Below are positions 5,462 to 6,720 of a DNA stretch of 6,720 nt, in pieces. The stretch's first letter is position 1. Every line of letters starts with the position of its first letter. The translations under genes and the position numbers were made by a program. A model generated the notes under the pieces. The model was not told where the DNA came from, ran no database searches, and saw nothing but the letters and a program-made list of their open reading frames with translations. The DNA comes from a bacterium (GTDB taxonomy: Bacteria; Verrucomicrobiota; Verrucomicrobiia; Chthoniobacterales; Terrimicrobiaceae). Location of the stretch: positions 1 to 6,720 of the forward strand of contig RFZT01000133.1 in the NCBI GenBank assembly GCA_009920585.1, written 5' to 3'.

Positions 5462-6394
5462 TTACATTTCCATTCCCATCATAGGTTTATCGGACGCGGG
5501 CGGAAGGGGGGATTTCTTGGGATCGTAAGAGGGACTGCCCGGTTGGCTTTCCGGAGTCATGTCCTCGACCATGTAGCGGGCCAGCACGCGTTGAAAAATT
5601 TTCGGATCCCCAAGAACCATTTCAATCGGACCTTTTCGATTCTCGATGGCGAGGGGTTTTTTTGCCTCCTCCGAAGTCCCCTGCATGGCCAGAATGGCAT
5701 AGGTGTCGGCAGTGAGCGAGAGGTTGCTCGATTGGGCCTTCTTCATCCGGGTCGCGTATTCCTCCTTGGAAACCGAATAAACTTGGAACTTCTGCTTCCA
5801 GAATCCATTTCCGGTAAACTGGGAATTCATCCCCTCGGCCACCCCCTGTTTGACAGCGCGGAAATTCAACTTCGTGGTCATTGCCGGCATGGCGTAAATC
5901 TGACCCACGATCGCCGAGATCTGAAGGCTCTGCATCACGGTATCAGTCGTCAATGTCAACTCGACCGCACGCCCCTCGGGCACAACCAACTCGTCCACCA
6001 GAGCAACCCCCTCGTTCGGATAGATGAAAATCCATTTCCAATCGAGACCGATGACTTGGACTTGGAGCGGGTCTTTACCCATCTCTTTGTAGGGGTCGAG
6101 ACGGAAGGTCATGATGGTTAGGTTGACCCCAATCAGAGCGACGACAACAATCGGCACGCCCCACATCAAAAATTCCAGAATCCAGTTCGAATCCCAATTC
6201 GGACGATATTCGCCTGTCGGTTTGCTGCGACGATAGCGCCACAGAATCCATGGCATAGACAACATGACGGGAACCACGGCAATCAATGTCAGAATGGTGA
6301 CGATTTTGAGATGTCGCAACTGCTCCGCCGCCACAGGCCCCATCGGCTGCAGAAAAGACTCCGCGATGGCTAAATTAGTGGTGGGATCGATCAT
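5462..6394 (-). CDS. cyoA: Cytochrome bo3 quinol oxidase subunit II (CyoA)
   Basis: CyoA is the subunit with a periplasmic cupredoxin domain. The 310-residue product has two membrane helices (about 30-52 and 73-95), the conserved aromatic DWKWIFIYP (118-126), TVMQSLQISAIVGQIYAM (152-169) and GNGFW (195-199). The CuA motif of cytochrome c oxidases would sit at that last block, and it is absent: the protein has no cysteine at all. This marks a quinol oxidase. The lack of Cys also means no lipobox, unlike E. coli CyoA, which is a lipoprotein. The C-terminus is Pro-rich and ends in a Met-rich MMGMEM. Two starts are possible: ATG at 6394 (used here) or GTG at 6406, four codons longer. Neither has a Shine-Dalgarno site, and ATG is preferred as the commoner start codon. 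It is the first gene of the operon, followed by cyoB after 1 nt. Confidence 0.96.
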   Translation of the reverse strand: MIDPTTNLAIAESFLQPMGPVAAEQLRHLKIVTILTLIAVVPVMLSMPWILWRYRRSKPTGEYRPNWDSNWILEFLMWGVPIVVVALIGVNLTIMTFRLDPYKEMGKDPLQVQVIGLDWKWIFIYPNEGVALVDELVVPEGRAVELTLTTDTVMQSLQISAIVGQIYAMPAMTTKLNFRAVKQGVAEGMNSQFTGNGFWKQKFQVYSVSKEEYATRMKKAQSSNLSLTADTYAILAMQGTSEEAKKPLAIENRKGPIEMVLGDPKIFQRVLARYMVEDMTPESQPGSPSYDPKKSPLPPASDKPMMGMEM

Positions 6395-6462
6395 CGACGA
6401 AAACACAGTTAGTTTTGTTATTAGCTCAGCCCCATGCCTGCAAGCGAAAAGTGGCCGCTTGG

Positions 6463-6482
6463 AAAAAAAAGAGTTCCCTCTT
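6463..6482 (-). terminator. Short hairpin plus T tract in the cyo leader
   Basis: On the minus strand AAGAG (6482-6478), loop GGAA, and CTCTT (6473-6469) form a 5-bp stem followed by T at 6468-6463. This has the layout of a weak intrinsic terminator between the candidate -10 box and cyoA. It could be a transcription start-proximal attenuator, the end of an upstream transcript, or chance. The stem is weak, with only two G-C pairs. A second stem, CAAGCG (6441-6446) with CGCTTG (6456-6461), follows it. Confidence 0.25.
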
Positions 6483-6492
6483 ACTCGACGAA

Positions 6493-6498
6493 ATTATA
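6493..6498 (-). promoter_or_regulatory. Candidate -10 box of the cyo operon promoter
   Basis: The minus strand reads a perfect TATAAT here. Transcription would start near 6486, giving a leader of about 90 nt before the cyoA ATG. No good -35 hexamer lies at 16-18 bp: TTGCAG is present, but only 13 bp upstream. A weak -35 would suit activator-dependent transcription, which fits an oxidase operon controlled by oxygen or redox state, but this is inference. Confidence 0.4.
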
Positions 6499-6554
6499 CC
6501 GTTTTTGAGTTCTGCAATGTAGCTCGGTCATCTCGCCTGCGCATGTAAGTCGAT

Positions 6555-6573
6555 GTTAGGCGATACACCTAAC
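6555..6573. promoter_or_regulatory. 19-bp inverted repeat, candidate operator
   Basis: GTTAGG (6555-6560), seven bases, then CCTAAC (6568-6573) form a perfect 6-bp dyad. Its centre lies roughly 70 bp upstream of the TATAAT box of the cyo promoter, a position used by activators. I do not recognise it as the site of a known regulator; it does not match FNR or ArcA consensus sites. It could equally be a short stem unrelated to regulation. Confidence 0.35.
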
Positions 6574-6584
6574 CAGCATGACTC

Positions 6585-6616
6585 ATCCTGCAAATCCTGT
6601 GCTCCTGTCTAAAAAA
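6585..6616. repeat. Near-tandem ATCCTG repeat with A tract
   Basis: ATCCTG occurs at 6585-6590 and 6594-6599, with CTCCTG at 6602-6607, followed by TCTAAAAAA. The units are spaced 9 and 8 bases apart. From memory, similar strings of ATCCTG units ending in TCTAAAAA are scattered through intergenic regions of several bacterial phyla. The origin and role are unknown to me. Confidence 0.45.
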
Positions 6617-6626
6617 CGGTCTGCCG
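6611..6626 (-). terminator. Weak terminator-like stem for an upstream gene
   Basis: On the minus strand CGG-CAGA-CCG (6626-6617) is followed by six T residues (6616-6611), with AAA before the stem able to extend it across one mismatch. It sits just after the possible gene end at 6630. The stem is only 3 bp plus the extension, so support is weak. Confidence 0.2.
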
Positions 6627-6629
6627 ATT

Positions 6630-6720
6630 TCAACTTGCTGCAAAACTCTCACTGGATTCAGACTGTTTCAATAGCTTGCGAATCTTCATATAATGTATCT
6701 GGGCAGAGATCCTGACCATG
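6630..6720 (-). CDS. Possible 3' end of a gene entering from the right edge
   Basis: A minus-strand frame is open from the right edge to a TGA at 6630-6632, about 29 codons, ending in LKQSESSESFAAS. A short stem with a T tract follows. A second frame is also open from the edge to a TGA at 6658, so I cannot tell which, if either, is coding. No family can be recognised from so little sequence. Confidence 0.15.
   Translation of the reverse strand, partial: MVRISAQIHYMKIRKLLKQSESSESFAAS

Larger units (their letters stand above)
6395..6720. other. Upstream region of the cyo operon
   Basis: These roughly 325 bases hold no complete gene. They contain the candidate cyo promoter, the leader hairpins, the 19-bp inverted repeat, the ATCCTG repeat and possibly the tail of an upstream gene. 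A-T content is locally higher than in the operon, as expected for a promoter region. Confidence 0.5.

Noticed and set aside
6554..6574. Integron attC-like boxes GTTAGGC and ACCTAAC
   Set aside because: The order is inverted (GTTRRRY before RYYYAAC) with only a few bases between, so it cannot form an attC site. No integrase or cassette is present.
6689..6694. TATAAT on the plus strand near the right edge
   Set aside because: No acceptable -35 hexamer lies at 16-18 bp, and no gene start is visible before the window ends.

Overview
This window holds a bacterial aerobic respiration operon on the minus strand and, downstream of it, a transposase gene of the IS256 family. The operon encodes all four subunits of a bo3-type quinol oxidase in the order cyoA-cyoB-cyoC-cyoD (about 6394 down to 2454). 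The genes are very tightly packed: 1 nt between cyoA and cyoB, a 4-nt overlap between cyoB and cyoC, and a 1-nt overlap between cyoC and cyoD. The host is most likely a Gram-negative bacterium with a quinone-based aerobic chain. The sequence does not fix the phylum. Moderate GC, mostly weak Shine-Dalgarno sites and hairpin-rich spacers would fit a Verrucomicrobiota-like genome, but that is a guess.

Layout from left to right. 1-1288: minus-strand IS256-family transposase with an intact DDE triad; the element ends are not resolved. 1289-2074: about 800 bp with no convincing gene, rich in short GC hairpins, including a strong stem beside the transposase and a local cluster of the hexamer CGTCTC. 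2075-2323: an unrecognised 82-residue protein with two membrane segments, preceded by its own plausible promoter. 2324-2453: spacer with an inverted repeat. 2454-6394: cyoDCBA read on the minus strand. 6395-6720: the cyo upstream region, with a perfect TATAAT box, a short hairpin followed by a T tract, a 19-bp inverted repeat that could be an operator, a short near-tandem ATCCTG repeat, and possibly the 3' end of another gene entering from the right edge.

How the genes work together. CyoB carries the low-spin heme, the high-spin heme/CuB oxygen-reducing centre and the proton channels. CyoA is the periplasmic-domain subunit and lacks the CuA site, so the electron donor should be quinol rather than cytochrome c. 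CyoC and CyoD are the accessory membrane subunits. The heme O synthase gene cyoE, often the fifth gene, is absent after cyoD and must lie elsewhere. The small membrane protein after cyoD is the best candidate for something undescribed, but its position is the only link to the oxidase. I did not find a clear new multi-gene system here.
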